From NCBI RefSeq assembly GCF_900105455.1, contig NZ_FNSF01000002.1, positions 675,501 through 739,500 on the forward strand: a stretch of DNA of 64,000 nucleotides. The letters are read 5' to 3'. Positions 28,201 through 37,558 of this stretch are shown piece by piece. The notes beneath the pieces are model-generated. The model searched no databases. It was not told the origin of the DNA and saw nothing but the letters and a program-made list of their open reading frames with translations. The translations under genes were made by a program, and so were the position numbers. How positions within the stretch are numbered: position 1 is the first letter of the stretch; each line of letters starts with the position of its first letter. Origin of the DNA: Tenacibaculum sp. MAR_2009_124. GTDB taxonomy: Bacteria > Bacteroidota > Bacteroidia > Flavobacteriales > Flavobacteriaceae.

Positions 28201-29290
28201 ATTACAAAAAATACCTGATAAACCATTAAGAAAAGGATATACTACAGGAGCCTGTGCAACAGCTTGTGTAAAATCCGCGATGCTGGGTTTAGTTACCCAG
28301 AAAGAACAATGTAAAGTAACGATTGTACTTCCGATTGGAGAGGAAGCAACTTTTTATTTGAAGAACATTCAGATCACAAAAAATAGTAGCTCAAGCACTA
28401 CCATAAAAGATGCAGGAGATGACCCTGATGTAACTCATTTAGCTGAAATTACGGCAACGGTGGAGTTGAATAAAAGTAAAGAGGTAAAGTTTATTAGAGG
28501 AGAAGGTGTTGGTCTTGTAACCTTACCAGGTTTAGAAATTGAAGTAGGAGAACCTGCGATTAACCCCGTTCCTAGAAAGATGATGAAAACTGTAATTCAT
28601 AAAGTTTTGGCAGATCATAATCTCGAAGAATGCGGTGTAGCAATTACCATTTCAGTAAAAGATGGGGAAAAACTTGCAAAAAGAACTTTAAATAGTCGCC
28701 TTGGGATTTTACATGGAATTTCCATTTTAGGAACCTCAGGAATTGTAACGCCATTTTCGGCTGCCTCTTATATTGCAAGTATTCGGCAAGGGGTTGATGT
28801 GGCTATAGCAAACAATCAAGAGGAATTGTTGATTAACTCTGGAGCGAGAAGTGAAAAAATGCTGAGAAACCTTTTTCCAGAAATAAAAGAAACCGCATGT
28901 ATTCATTATGGTAATTGGATTCGGGAAACTTTTGAAAGAATTGCAGAATCTCCTGAAATACACACCGTGAATATGGGGATTATGTTAGGGAAGGCGGCAA
29001 AACTAGCGGAAGGAAATTTAAACACTCATAGTGGAAAGACAACTTGGAATAAAGAATTTATAGCACAATTGGCTAAAGAATCAGGATATTCAGATGAAGT
29101 TTCGGATAAGATTTTATCGTTAAATATGGCAGGACGTTTACGTGAAATATTTATTTTTGCTCAGCAAGAAAAGTTCTATCAAACCTTGTTAAAATATTGC
29201 TATAAACATTGTCACAGAATTGCTCCGAAAATAGAACTCAATTTGTATTTGATTAATAATGATCAAACCCATATAAAGTATAATAAATGA
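28193..29290 (+). CDS. cbiD: Cobalt-precorrin-5B C1-methyltransferase
   Basis: Methylates C1 in the anaerobic-type pathway; replaces CobF. 365 residues with LRKGYTTGACATACVKSAM at the N-terminus, DAGDDPDVTHLAEI, GEPAINPVPRKMM, SRLGILHGISILGTSGIV. The start used is TTG at 28193, which overlaps cobK. Ends 4 bp inside the next gene. Confidence 0.93.
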   Translation: MSELQKIPDKPLRKGYTTGACATACVKSAMLGLVTQKEQCKVTIVLPIGEEATFYLKNIQITKNSSSSTTIKDAGDDPDVTHLAEITATVELNKSKEVKFIRGEGVGLVTLPGLEIEVGEPAINPVPRKMMKTVIHKVLADHNLEECGVAITISVKDGEKLAKRTLNSRLGILHGISILGTSGIVTPFSAASYIASIRQGVDVAIANNQEELLINSGARSEKMLRNLFPEIKETACIHYGNWIRETFERIAESPEIHTVNMGIMLGKAAKLAEGNLNTHSGKTTWNKEFIAQLAKESGYSDEVSDKILSLNMAGRLREIFIFAQQEKFYQTLLKYCYKHCHRIAPKIELNLYLINNDQTHIKYNK

Positions 29291-30000
29291 ACTTAATGAA
29301 CTTAACCAGACCTTTAATAGCTGGTGTATTACATTCCTTTGAACCAGACCATATGTCTGCAGTATCTGTATTAGCATCTGAAAATGCAATAAACAAGAAA
29401 AAAGTAAGTTTTAAAACAGTTTTTAAAGCTTCGCAATGGGCCTTAGGACATTCTGTAACGTTGTTGTTATTTGGAGGAATTGCTTTGTTATTTAGAACCG
29501 CATTATCTGCTTTTGTTCATAATATTTCTTTTTGGGCTGAAATGAGTATAGGACCGATAATGATTTGGTTAGGTATTGTTGCCATTAAAAGAAATCATAA
29601 GATTAATGAAATGATGGCGGATCATAAAAAAATTGAAGAGCATGAGCATGCAGGTAATAATCCCATTCATTTACATGGAAAAATGGGAGAGGAAATTGCG
29701 ATGAATCCTATAAATAAATCTTTTTGGATTGGAATGTTGCATGGGCTCGCTGGAACAGGTGGAGCATTAACTTCAGCGTTAATAATTAGTGCAACTACAA
29801 TGTCAGAAGCTATTTTAATTTTAGTAGTGGAATCTATAGGTGTTATTTTATCGATGGCAGTATATAGTTATGTGTTAATATATGCTATGAGTCGATTTAT
29901 AGAAAGAAACATGTCTATTTTTAAATGGATGAATGGAATCGTAGGAATCATTTCTATTATTGTAGGAATCTACATGATTTATAAAACAGCTTTCGCTTAA
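29287..30000 (+). CDS. NicO/UreH-like membrane transporter, probably for cobalt
   Basis: 237 residues with about six hydrophobic segments. The HSFEPDHMSAVS motif near the N-terminus matches the HxxxxDH signature of nickel/cobalt permeases, and a second HGLAGTGGALTSAL motif lies in the C-terminal half. A cytoplasmic loop holds MADHKKIEEHEHAGN and NPIHLHG, possible metal ligands. Placement between cbiD and the chelatase supports cobalt uptake; substrate is inferred. Overlaps cbiD by 4 bp (ATGA). Confidence 0.82.
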   Translation: MNLMNLTRPLIAGVLHSFEPDHMSAVSVLASENAINKKKVSFKTVFKASQWALGHSVTLLLFGGIALLFRTALSAFVHNISFWAEMSIGPIMIWLGIVAIKRNHKINEMMADHKKIEEHEHAGNNPIHLHGKMGEEIAMNPINKSFWIGMLHGLAGTGGALTSALIISATTMSEAILILVVESIGVILSMAVYSYVLIYAMSRFIERNMSIFKWMNGIVGIISIIVGIYMIYKTAFA

Positions 30001-30013
30001 TTTTAAACTACTT

Positions 30014-31675
30014 ATGAATATCAATCATAGCTTTTCTTTTAGTGCTATTTTGGCTCAAGATGATTTTAAACTTTGTTTATTATTAAACTTAATTGATCCC
30101 ACGATTGGAGGTGTTTTAGCAACTGGTGATAAAGGAACAGGAAAAACAACCACGGTGCGTGCATTAAGTGAATTGATGGGGAAAGATTTCCCTTTTGTTA
30201 ATTTACCAATTGGAGCCACAGAAGATAGAGTGCTGGGGAGTGTAAATATAGAAGCATTGATTAATCAAAAGAAAACGGTTGTAGACATTGGTTTATTAGC
30301 GAAGTCCAATAACGGATTTTTATATATAGATGAGATCAATTTACTAAATGATTATTTGATGGATGTGTTATTAGATGCATCCTCATCGGGAGGATATCAT
30401 TTAGAAAGAGAAGGGATTTCAAAATGGTTGGAAAGTAGATTTTGTTTAGTTGGAACAATGAACCCTGAAGAAGGAGAGTTACGTCCTCAATTGAAAGATA
30501 GGTTCGGATTAAGTGTTAAAATTACCACACCGCAAGAAATTGATACCCGAAAAAAAATTGCTTCTCGCCGTTTAGATTTCGACACAAATCCGAAAGGGTT
30601 TAATGTGAATTTTCAAAAAGAAAATGAAAAAACAAAGGCAAACATTACTAAGGCTAGAGCATTTATAGTTAGTGTCGAAATACCTGAGGAAGTGAAGCAA
30701 GCGGCTGCAAAACTAACACTGGAATCAAATGTTGAAGGAATGCGTGCGGATATTCTTTTATTAAAAACAGCTCGGGCATATGCTGCTTTATTAGGAGAGA
30801 AAGAGGTGTCTAAAGTAATGTTGTATAAAATTTCACCTTTTGTTTTGGATCATAGAACTGATGATTTTACGCCTCCTTCAGAATCAGATAATGACGAAAA
30901 CCAAGAAAATAATAAGGAAGAAGAAAATAATAAAGAACAAGAACTACAAGGAAATTCTTCATTTCAACTTCCAGAAGAGGTTCGCAAAGGATTAAAGTTT
31001 TCAATAAATGAGCAAAATAAAAAATCTGAACTTCGATTTCAATTGACTGAAGACTTGATAAAGGTTCCTTATTTGTCTATACAAGATTCGAAAATTGATT
31101 TGTTAAAAACAGTAAAGAATTATATGATTACCGAAAAGTTTAAAACATTTTTGAATCGGGTACATCAAAAATCAAGTTTGAATGTTGTGTTTTTAATAGA
31201 TACCAGTGCTTCTATGGCAATAGATAAACAGTTAGGTTTTGCTAAGGGAATCATTAAAAAGACTATGGAGTCCTACCCTTCAAAAAGAATAAAATATGCT
31301 ATTGTTGCATTAGAAAATTCTTCAGCAAGAATTATTCAATGTTTTACGAATAATAAAAACGCTTTAAGCAACATAAGTAAAGAACTTAGGGCGGGCGGAA
31401 AGACGAATTTGGCAAATGCATTTTTTAAAGTTTTTGAGTTATTGAAATCCGTTAACGAAAAAACAGTACAGTTATTTATAATGACAGATGGGAAGATAAA
31501 TTCGGGAGGAGAGAAACCATTTGAATATGCAGTTAAAAGTTATAAAACATACCTTTCCAAGTTAAAAAACACAACCGTGGTTGATACGGAAAGTGGGTTC
31601 GTGAAGTTAGGAAAAGCAAAACTTTTAGCCGATACCTTGAGAACGTCTTATGTACCAATGGCGTTTAATTCTTAA
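30014..31675 (+). CDS. Magnesium-chelatase-like ChlI/ChlD fused subunit (cobalt chelatase motor)
   Basis: 553 residues. AAA+ domain (about 10-240) with Walker [15 protein letters not shown], Walker [10 protein letters not shown] and [18 protein letters not shown]; an acidic linker (about 290-320, Asn/Glu-rich); vWA domain (about 385-553) with [17 protein letters not shown] and [10 protein letters not shown]. In genomes lacking CobS/CobT this ChlI-ChlD-type protein is thought to power CobN. It is followed directly by cobB and then cobN, which supports that. Confidence 0.9.
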   Translation: MNINHSFSFSAILAQDDFKLCLLLNLIDPTIGGVLATGDKGTGKTTTVRALSELMGKDFPFVNLPIGATEDRVLGSVNIEALINQKKTVVDIGLLAKSNNGFLYIDEINLLNDYLMDVLLDASSSGGYHLEREGISKWLESRFCLVGTMNPEEGELRPQLKDRFGLSVKITTPQEIDTRKKIASRRLDFDTNPKGFNVNFQKENEKTKANITKARAFIVSVEIPEEVKQAAAKLTLESNVEGMRADILLLKTARAYAALLGEKEVSKVMLYKISPFVLDHRTDDFTPPSESDNDENQENNKEEENNKEQELQGNSSFQLPEEVRKGLKFSINEQNKKSELRFQLTEDLIKVPYLSIQDSKIDLLKTVKNYMITEKFKTFLNRVHQKSSLNVVFLIDTSASMAIDKQLGFAKGIIKKTMESYPSKRIKYAIVALENSSARIIQCFTNNKNALSNISKELRAGGKTNLANAFFKVFELLKSVNEKTVQLFIMTDGKINSGGEKPFEYAVKSYKTYLSKLKNTTVVDTESGFVKLGKAKLLADTLRTSYVPMAFNS

Positions 31676-31676
31676 T

Positions 31677-33647
31677 ATGACGAAAGCATTTTTAATAGCG
31701 GCTCCTTGGAGTAATTCAGGAAAAACAACCATAACATTAGGATTGACCCGTTATCTTTATAACAAAGGTTTAGATGTTCAAACTTTTAAATGCGGACCTG
31801 ATTATATCGATACGATACATCATAGCACGGCAGCGGGTAAACCAAGTGTAAACTTAGATAGTGTTATGATGACCGATGATCATATTAAAAATATTTTCAG
31901 CGAGTATACCGCAACTGCAGATATAAGTATTGTTGAAGGTGTAATGGGGCTTTTTGACGGAGCAGTAAAGGATAAAGGAAGTTCTGCCGAATTGGCGAAA
32001 AAATTAAATATTCCCGTAATTTTAGTCGTTAATGCAAAAGCAATGGCATATACTATTGCACCGATTTTATATGGACTAAAAACCTTTGATCCAGAAGTGA
32101 AAATTGCTGGAGTTTTGTTCAATTTTGTAAGGACTGAATCGCATTACGCTTTTTTAAAAGAGGCTTGTGAAACTGTCGGAATCCATTCTTTGGGTTATAT
32201 CCCTCCAAATGATGATATAGCCATTCCATCAAGGCATTTAGGACTACATATTGAAGATTCTTTTGAGAATTTAATTGAAACGGCAGCAGATCATATTGGA
32301 AAGTCGCTCAATGTGGTCAAGGGGTTGAAACCCCTTGGGTTTGATTTGGAACAAATGATAGAAAACAAATCAACCCACTTAATCAAGGGGGTTCAAGCCC
32401 TTGAATTAAACCTTCGTGAAGAAGATGATCTAACCAAGGGGTTTCAACCTCTTGTTACAATAGCAGTAGCCAAAGATGAAGCTTTTCGATTCACTTATAT
32501 CGAAAATTTGAAGTATCTGGAGAAGCTCGGTAATGTGGTGTTTTTTAGCCCAATTCATGATGATAAGATTCCTGATGCAGATATGATTTATCTGGCGGGA
32601 GGCTACCCTGAGTTGTATTTGGAGTCGTTGTCAAGCAACTCTAAAATGAAAGAAGCAATTAGAACTGCAGCGAATAAAGGAATTAAAATATTGGCAGAAT
32701 GTGGCGGGATGATGTATTTGGGAAATCAGATTATTAATGAAAAAGGAGTTTCTTATTCAATGGTTGGAATATTTGATTTTTCGACGTCTATGGAAAATAA
32801 AAAACTTCACTTAGGTTACAGAAGAGTGGTAATTGAAAAAGAAGAAATTTGGGGGCATGAATTCCACTACTCAACTATTCATAACGATCATTATGACTCA
32901 ATTGCTGAAGTTTATACAGCTAGGAAAAAAGAAATCAAAACAAAAGTATATTCATATAAAAACGTTTGGGCAAGTTACATTCACCTCTATTGGGGAGCAG
33001 GGAACTTTAGTTGGATAAATAAATTATTAACTAAGGAACTTAAATCTTTTGAAATAAAAGAATCAAGAAATACCCAATCCCTTGAACACTTAGAAATGAA
33101 TTTTTCGAGTGATAACAATGAATCATTAAACAAGGGGTTGAAACCCCTTGGAGAATTGAGAGAAAAAGAATATTATTTTGTCACTTTTGCTACTGCTAAA
33201 TCAAGAATTTCGGATAGAATGGTGAAGTATAATTCGTCAAATTTTATAAGGAATTTGGATGGTTTAATTTTTTCAAAAGAAGATTTAAGAGTTTTAAAAG
33301 TCTTATTTGATGAAGCAGTTGAGCTATATCAATTGGATGTTTCTTGTTTTAATATATTACCAGATCATGTTCATTTTTTATTAAAGGTAGAAGATGAAAA
33401 AGAATTGAATGAACAGATAAGAAAGTTAAAGGGATATACTTCTTTTAAATTTCAAAGACATAAAGAATGGGAAAGAGGAGAACAAAAAGTTTGGGTTCAG
33501 AAGTTTCATAGAAAAAAATTGTCAAAATTGGATAATTCGATAGAAAAGGTTACCAATTATATCAAAAACAACCATTATAAACACAAAGAACGTTGGGGAG
33601 AAGAAATGACTTTATTTATTGAATCTCTCCATAATTCAGAAAATTAA
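31677..33647 (+). CDS. cobB: Cobyrinate a,c-diamide synthase fused to a REP-associated transposase (RAYT)
   Basis: 656 residues from ATG 31677 (an upstream ATG at 31650 overlaps the previous gene and precedes the family start TKAFLIAAPWSNSGKTT). CobB part (about 1-450): P-loop APWSNSGKTT, VEGVMGLFDGA, FNFVRTESHY, and GATase_3 with ECGGMMYLG (Cys nucleophile) and ASYIHLYWG. A linker (about 205-265) unlike other CobB holds three REP-like palindromes read as KGLKPLG, KGVQALE and KGFQPLV. After the CobB end, a fourth palindrome (NKGLKPLGELR) leads into a Y1 transposase domain (about 495-650): YYFVTFATAK, HUH motif LPDHVHFLLKV, and likely Tyr in VTNYIKNNHYKHK. No stop separates them. Confidence 0.9.
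   Translation: MTKAFLIAAPWSNSGKTTITLGLTRYLYNKGLDVQTFKCGPDYIDTIHHSTAAGKPSVNLDSVMMTDDHIKNIFSEYTATADISIVEGVMGLFDGAVKDKGSSAELAKKLNIPVILVVNAKAMAYTIAPILYGLKTFDPEVKIAGVLFNFVRTESHYAFLKEACETVGIHSLGYIPPNDDIAIPSRHLGLHIEDSFENLIETAADHIGKSLNVVKGLKPLGFDLEQMIENKSTHLIKGVQALELNLREEDDLTKGFQPLVTIAVAKDEAFRFTYIENLKYLEKLGNVVFFSPIHDDKIPDADMIYLAGGYPELYLESLSSNSKMKEAIRTAANKGIKILAECGGMMYLGNQIINEKGVSYSMVGIFDFSTSMENKKLHLGYRRVVIEKEEIWGHEFHYSTIHNDHYDSIAEVYTARKKEIKTKVYSYKNVWASYIHLYWGAGNFSWINKLLTKELKSFEIKESRNTQSLEHLEMNFSSDNNESLNKGLKPLGELREKEYYFVTFATAKSRISDRMVKYNSSNFIRNLDGLIFSKEDLRVLKVLFDEAVELYQLDVSCFNILPDHVHFLLKVEDEKELNEQIRKLKGYTSFKFQRHKEWERGEQKVWVQKFHRKKLSKLDNSIEKVTNYIKNNHYKHKERWGEEMTLFIESLHNSEN
32318..32337. repeat. REP-like palindrome 2 (inside cobB)
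   Basis: CAAGGGGTTGAAACCCCTTG, 9-bp arms. Translated in frame as KGLKPLG in the CobB linker. Identical to palindrome 5. Confidence 0.88.
32384..32403. repeat. REP-like palindrome 3 (inside cobB)
   Basis: CAAGGGGGTTCAAGCCCTTG, a diverged copy preceded by TTAAT and followed by AATTAA. Translated as KGVQALE. Confidence 0.8.
32435..32454. repeat. REP-like palindrome 4 (inside cobB)
   Basis: CAAGGGGTTTCAACCTCTTG with the family flank TAAC before and TTA after. Translated as KGFQPLV, running into the conserved CobB strand TIAVAKDEAF. Confidence 0.82.
33131..33150. repeat. REP-like palindrome 5 (junction of CobB and RAYT parts)
   Basis: CAAGGGGTTGAAACCCCTTG, identical to palindrome 2. It lies just ahead of the RAYT domain, translated as KGLKPLG. 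Confidence 0.88.
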
Positions 33648-33649
33648 CC

Positions 33650-33670
33650 AAGGGGGGGGCAACCCCTTGT
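33650..33670. repeat. REP-like palindrome 6
   Basis: CAAGGGG-GGGGC-AACCCCTTG directly after the fusion gene stop codon, preceded by TTAAC. Confidence 0.85.
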
Positions 33671-33718
33671 ATTAGAGTAAAGAATTGAATCAGAATGGAG
33701 TTTTCGACCATATTAACC

Positions 33719-33738
33719 AAAGGGTTTTAACCCTTTGA
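33719..33738. repeat. REP-like palindrome 7
   Basis: CAAAGGGTTTTAACCCTTTG preceded by TTAAC, about 50 bp after palindrome 6 and just upstream of cobN. The pair flanks a short spacer, as in REPIN-type doublets. Confidence 0.82.
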
Positions 33739-33755
33739 AAAAAGAATAAAATATT

Positions 33756-36700
33756 ATGCACTTAATAGCAACAATACCAGGAGGATGGAATCCCGATGAT
33801 GACGGAGTTTTTTATATAGAACAAAAACCAGGAGATATTGTTTTTTTAAGTGCTGGTGATACTGAAATACACACCATGAATGAGGCGTATAAATCGCTTC
33901 ATAAAAATGAAAAGGAACTTCCGAGTTTACGAATGACTAACTTGATGTATTTGAAGCAGGAGTTAACTATTGATAATTACATCGAAGATGTTCTTGAAAA
34001 GGCAAAAGTGATTGTCTGTAGCTTATTAGGAGGTATTAGTTATTATAAATATTTGGTAGAATCATTAGTAGAACTTCAAGAAAATACGGAGTGTGTATTA
34101 CTATTCATCCCAGCGCATGAACCAGATTATGAGTTGATGAATTTATCCTCAGTAGATATTCAAATTGTTCATCAATGTAGACAATATTTACAGCAAGGAG
34201 GAAATAAGAATGCGATTTCTTTTTTAAACTTTCTCCGACAGCGTTTTTTTAATCATACAGTCGGTATCACTGCTTTGGAAGAAGTGAGTGATTTATTTTT
34301 GTATTCGTTTGAAAAAGGAATGATTTCACAGGAAAGTCTAGATGATACTTTAGATACTACAAAAGGAAACGCGGTGCTTCTTTCCTATAGAACTCACTAT
34401 CTAGCAAATAATTTAGAGCCTTTGGAGGTAATGAGTAAAGAGTTAAAAAAGCAAGGATTGAATTCTTTCGTGGTTTTTGCTCATAATTTACGCGATACGA
34501 ACATACTTTCGAACTTAGAAAAACTAATCACCAATTCAGGAAATAGAAAAATACATTGTATCGTAAACACTACTGGTTTTACCATTAAACCTTCCAATAA
34601 TTCTGAGTTTATTTTTGATAGATTAGGAATTCCTGTTTTACAAGCGATTTTTTCAACAACTAATAAAAATGTATGGAAAGAAGGGCTTTTCGGTCTACCA
34701 CCAACTGATATTGCAATGAATATAGCATTACCAGAAATTGATGGACGAATTATTGGTAGGGCCGTATCCTTCAAAAAAGAAATAAAGAAAGACTCGTTAA
34801 CAGATAGTACTATTGTAAAATATGAGGCGCATCAACCTGCTTGCGAGTTCATGGCACGGTTGACTAAAAATTGGATTGGTTTACAACAAAAAAATAACGA
34901 AGATAAAAGAGTCGCGGTAATCCTACCAAACTATCCAAATAAAGATAGTCGTTTAGCAAATGGAGTGGGACTTGATACTCCTGAAAGCTGTATTGTATTG
35001 TTAGACGCTTTGAAAAAGTCGGGTTATACTTTAGGAAAACAGTTACCCACCTCAGGGACTGAGTTAATGCATTGGGTTACTCAGGTGACGACAAATGATG
35101 TAAGTACAACTCAAACCAGACCACATGCCATTATTTATAGACTTGAAGATTTTCAAAAACGGTTTGATTCCATTTCGTCAGAATTAAAAGAAAAGATTAC
35201 GGAGCAGTGGGGAAACCAAGAAAATGATCCCTATTTTACTAAAGAAGGTTTTATTGTTTCAGGGTTTTTATTAGGGAATGTTTTTATAAGTATTCAACCT
35301 TCAAGAGGATATAATCAAGATCCTCAAGCTATTTATCATTCTCCTGATTTAGCACCAACATATCAATACCTGGCATATTACTTTTGGCTTCAGGATACAT
35401 ATCAAGCGGATGCTGTAATTCATTTAGGGAAGCATGGGAATCTGGAATGGCTTCCAGGGAAAAGTGTTTCATTAGATCCAGAATCATGTTTTCCAGCCTT
35501 ACTGTTTGATGCATTACCTCATTTTTATCCTTTTATTATTAATGATCCAGGGGAAGGGACGCAAGCTAAAAGAAGAAATCAGGCAGTGATTATTGATCAT
35601 TTAATACCACCAATGACACGTGCTGAAACTTATGGAAGTTTGATGAAGTTAGAACATTTAGTAGATGAGTATTATGAAGCTTCTAATTTAGATCCAAAAC
35701 GTTCCAAAGTATTAGAGCAAGAGATTGCAAATTTGGTTAAAGAAACCCAATTAAATGTAGATTTAGGGATTACATCGGAAGATGTTGATGAGCTTTTAGT
35801 CAAACTTGATGGTTATTTATGTGAGTTAAAGGAAGCGCAAATTCGCGATGGACTTCATATTTTTGGAAAGGCTCCTAAAAATGAACAACTAATTGACTTA
35901 CTAATTGCTTTACATAGGATGCCAAGTTATAATCAGAAAGGAATTACGCAAATATTAGCAGAAGATTTAAATATTGAAACCAATGTTTTAAGTCAGGAAT
36001 ATGCTGAAAAAGTAGATATAACAATTTTAGAAAAAGACTGTAAAACTATCGGTCAAGTAGTTGAACAACTCGAACTGATTGCTAAAGAAGAACTCATAAA
36101 ATATTTAGAAGAAGGAGGTTCATCAATAGAGGAGTATCCTAAGTTAAATGCTTTATTATCTACAATTCAAAAAGAAACATTAATAGCCGTTGAAAAAACT
36201 TCAGAAGAAATATCAAATCTTTTGGAAGGATTGAATGGGAGCTATGTTCCTTCTGGTCCTTCCGGAGCACCGACACGCGGAAGACTTGACTTATTGCCTA
36301 CTGGAAGAAATTTTTTCTCAGTAGATGTGCGCACCATTCCGACAGAAACGGCCTATCGATTAGGAGAAAAAAGTGCGCAGCTTATCATTGATCGTTATAT
36401 TCAGGAACACGGTGAGTATCCTAAAACGATTGGAATTTCTGTTTGGGGTACATCCACAATGAGAACAGGGGGTGATGATATTGCACAAGCATTTGCTTTA
36501 ATGGGAGTAAAACCAATTTGGAAAAATGCCAACAGAAGAGTGAGCGATTTCGAAGTGATTCCCTTATTGAAATTAAAACGTCCTAGAGTAGATGTCACTA
36601 TACGTATCTCTGGATTTTTTAGAGATGCTTTCCCAGATGTTATTAATCTGTTTAATACAGCGGTAACCCGAGTAGCTCAGTTAGAAGAATCGTTGGAAGA

Positions 36701-37502
36701 GAATCCAATTCGAAAACGATATTTAGAAGAAAGCAATCAATGGAAATCAAAAGGACTATCAAATGAAGAAGCAGAACAACGAGCTTTATATCGAGTATTT
36801 GGGTCAAAGCCTGGAGCTTATGGTGCAGGACTTCAAGCAGTAATCGATGAGAAAAATTGGAATACTCAAGAAGATTTAGCAAAAGTGTATATTAATTGGA
36901 GTGGCTATGCTTATGGCAACTCTAAAAAAGGTGTTTCGGCCCATGAATCCTTTACAAATCGATTAGAAGCAATGCAAATTGTAATGCACAATCAAGATAA
37001 TCGAGAGCATGATATTTTAGATAGCGATGATTACTATCAGTTTCAAGGAGGTTTGGCCAATGCCGTAAAAACAGTTAAAGGTGAAGATGCTGCCATTTAT
37101 TTCGGCGATCATTCTCGACCTGAAACCCCAAGAATAAAAACATTAAAAGAAGAACTTCTAAAAGTTTATCGTTCAAGAGTTGTGAACCCAAAATGGATTG
37201 CAGGTGTGCAACGCCATGGGTATAAAGGAGCTTTTGAAATGGCAGCTACATTAGATTATTTATTTGCCTATGACGCTACTACGAATTTGATAGATGATTT
37301 TATGTATGAAGGAATTACAGAAAGTTATCTGTTAAATAAAGAAAATAAGACCTTTATTAAAGAAAACAATCCTTGGGCATTGAAAGATATGAGTGAACGT
37401 TTATTAGAAGCTATTCAAAGAGGTATGTGGCAAAACCCTTCAGAAGAGATGAAGCAACAACTAGAAGATCTATACATGGAGGGAGAAGGAATTGTTGAGT
37501 GA
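33756..37502 (+). CDS. cobN: Cobaltochelatase subunit CobN
   Basis: Large subunit of the ATP-dependent chelatase that inserts cobalt into hydrogenobyrinic acid a,c-diamide. 1248 residues, full length. Motifs include NYPNKDSRLANGVGLDTPES, DAVIHLGKHGNLEWLPGK, NDPGEGTQAKRRNQAVIIDH, PTRGRLDLLPTGRNFFSVD and WGTSTMRTGGDDIAQA, all CobN/BchH hallmarks. Last gene of the operon and followed by a terminator. The motor would be the ChlI/D-like protein two genes upstream. Confidence 0.96.
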   Translation: MHLIATIPGGWNPDDDGVFYIEQKPGDIVFLSAGDTEIHTMNEAYKSLHKNEKELPSLRMTNLMYLKQELTIDNYIEDVLEKAKVIVCSLLGGISYYKYLVESLVELQENTECVLLFIPAHEPDYELMNLSSVDIQIVHQCRQYLQQGGNKNAISFLNFLRQRFFNHTVGITALEEVSDLFLYSFEKGMISQESLDDTLDTTKGNAVLLSYRTHYLANNLEPLEVMSKELKKQGLNSFVVFAHNLRDTNILSNLEKLITNSGNRKIHCIVNTTGFTIKPSNNSEFIFDRLGIPVLQAIFSTTNKNVWKEGLFGLPPTDIAMNIALPEIDGRIIGRAVSFKKEIKKDSLTDSTIVKYEAHQPACEFMARLTKNWIGLQQKNNEDKRVAVILPNYPNKDSRLANGVGLDTPESCIVLLDALKKSGYTLGKQLPTSGTELMHWVTQVTTNDVSTTQTRPHAIIYRLEDFQKRFDSISSELKEKITEQWGNQENDPYFTKEGFIVSGFLLGNVFISIQPSRGYNQDPQAIYHSPDLAPTYQYLAYYFWLQDTYQADAVIHLGKHGNLEWLPGKSVSLDPESCFPALLFDALPHFYPFIINDPGEGTQAKRRNQAVIIDHLIPPMTRAETYGSLMKLEHLVDEYYEASNLDPKRSKVLEQEIANLVKETQLNVDLGITSEDVDELLVKLDGYLCELKEAQIRDGLHIFGKAPKNEQLIDLLIALHRMPSYNQKGITQILAEDLNIETNVLSQEYAEKVDITILEKDCKTIGQVVEQLELIAKEELIKYLEEGGSSIEEYPKLNALLSTIQKETLIAVEKTSEEISNLLEGLNGSYVPSGPSGAPTRGRLDLLPTGRNFFSVDVRTIPTETAYRLGEKSAQLIIDRYIQEHGEYPKTIGISVWGTSTMRTGGDDIAQAFALMGVKPIWKNANRRVSDFEVIPLLKLKRPRVDVTIRISGFFRDAFPDVINLFNTAVTRVAQLEESLEENPIRKRYLEESNQWKSKGLSNEEAEQRALYRVFGSKPGAYGAGLQAVIDEKNWNTQEDLAKVYINWSGYAYGNSKKGVSAHESFTNRLEAMQIVMHNQDNREHDILDSDDYYQFQGGLANAVKTVKGEDAAIYFGDHSRPETPRIKTLKEELLKVYRSRVVNPKWIAGVQRHGYKGAFEMAATLDYLFAYDATTNLIDDFMYEGITESYLLNKENKTFIKENNPWALKDMSERLLEAIQRGMWQNPSEEMKQQLEDLYMEGEGIVE

Positions 37503-37508
37503 TAACAT

Positions 37509-37541
37509 AAAAAAATCGACGCTTTTACGCCGATTTTTTAT
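37509..37541. terminator. Bidirectional terminator
   Basis: AAAAAATCGACG, short loop, CGCCGATTTTTT. It lies between the convergent cobN and beta-propeller lipoprotein genes and has A- and T-runs on both sides. Confidence 0.8.
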
Positions 37542-37558
37542 AACATATTCTCTGGTGA

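Noticed and set aside
32318..32454. CRISPR-like repeats within cobB
   Set aside because: Only three short palindromes, irregular spacing, in-frame coding, further copies elsewhere in the operon and no cas genes: REP elements fit, CRISPR does not.
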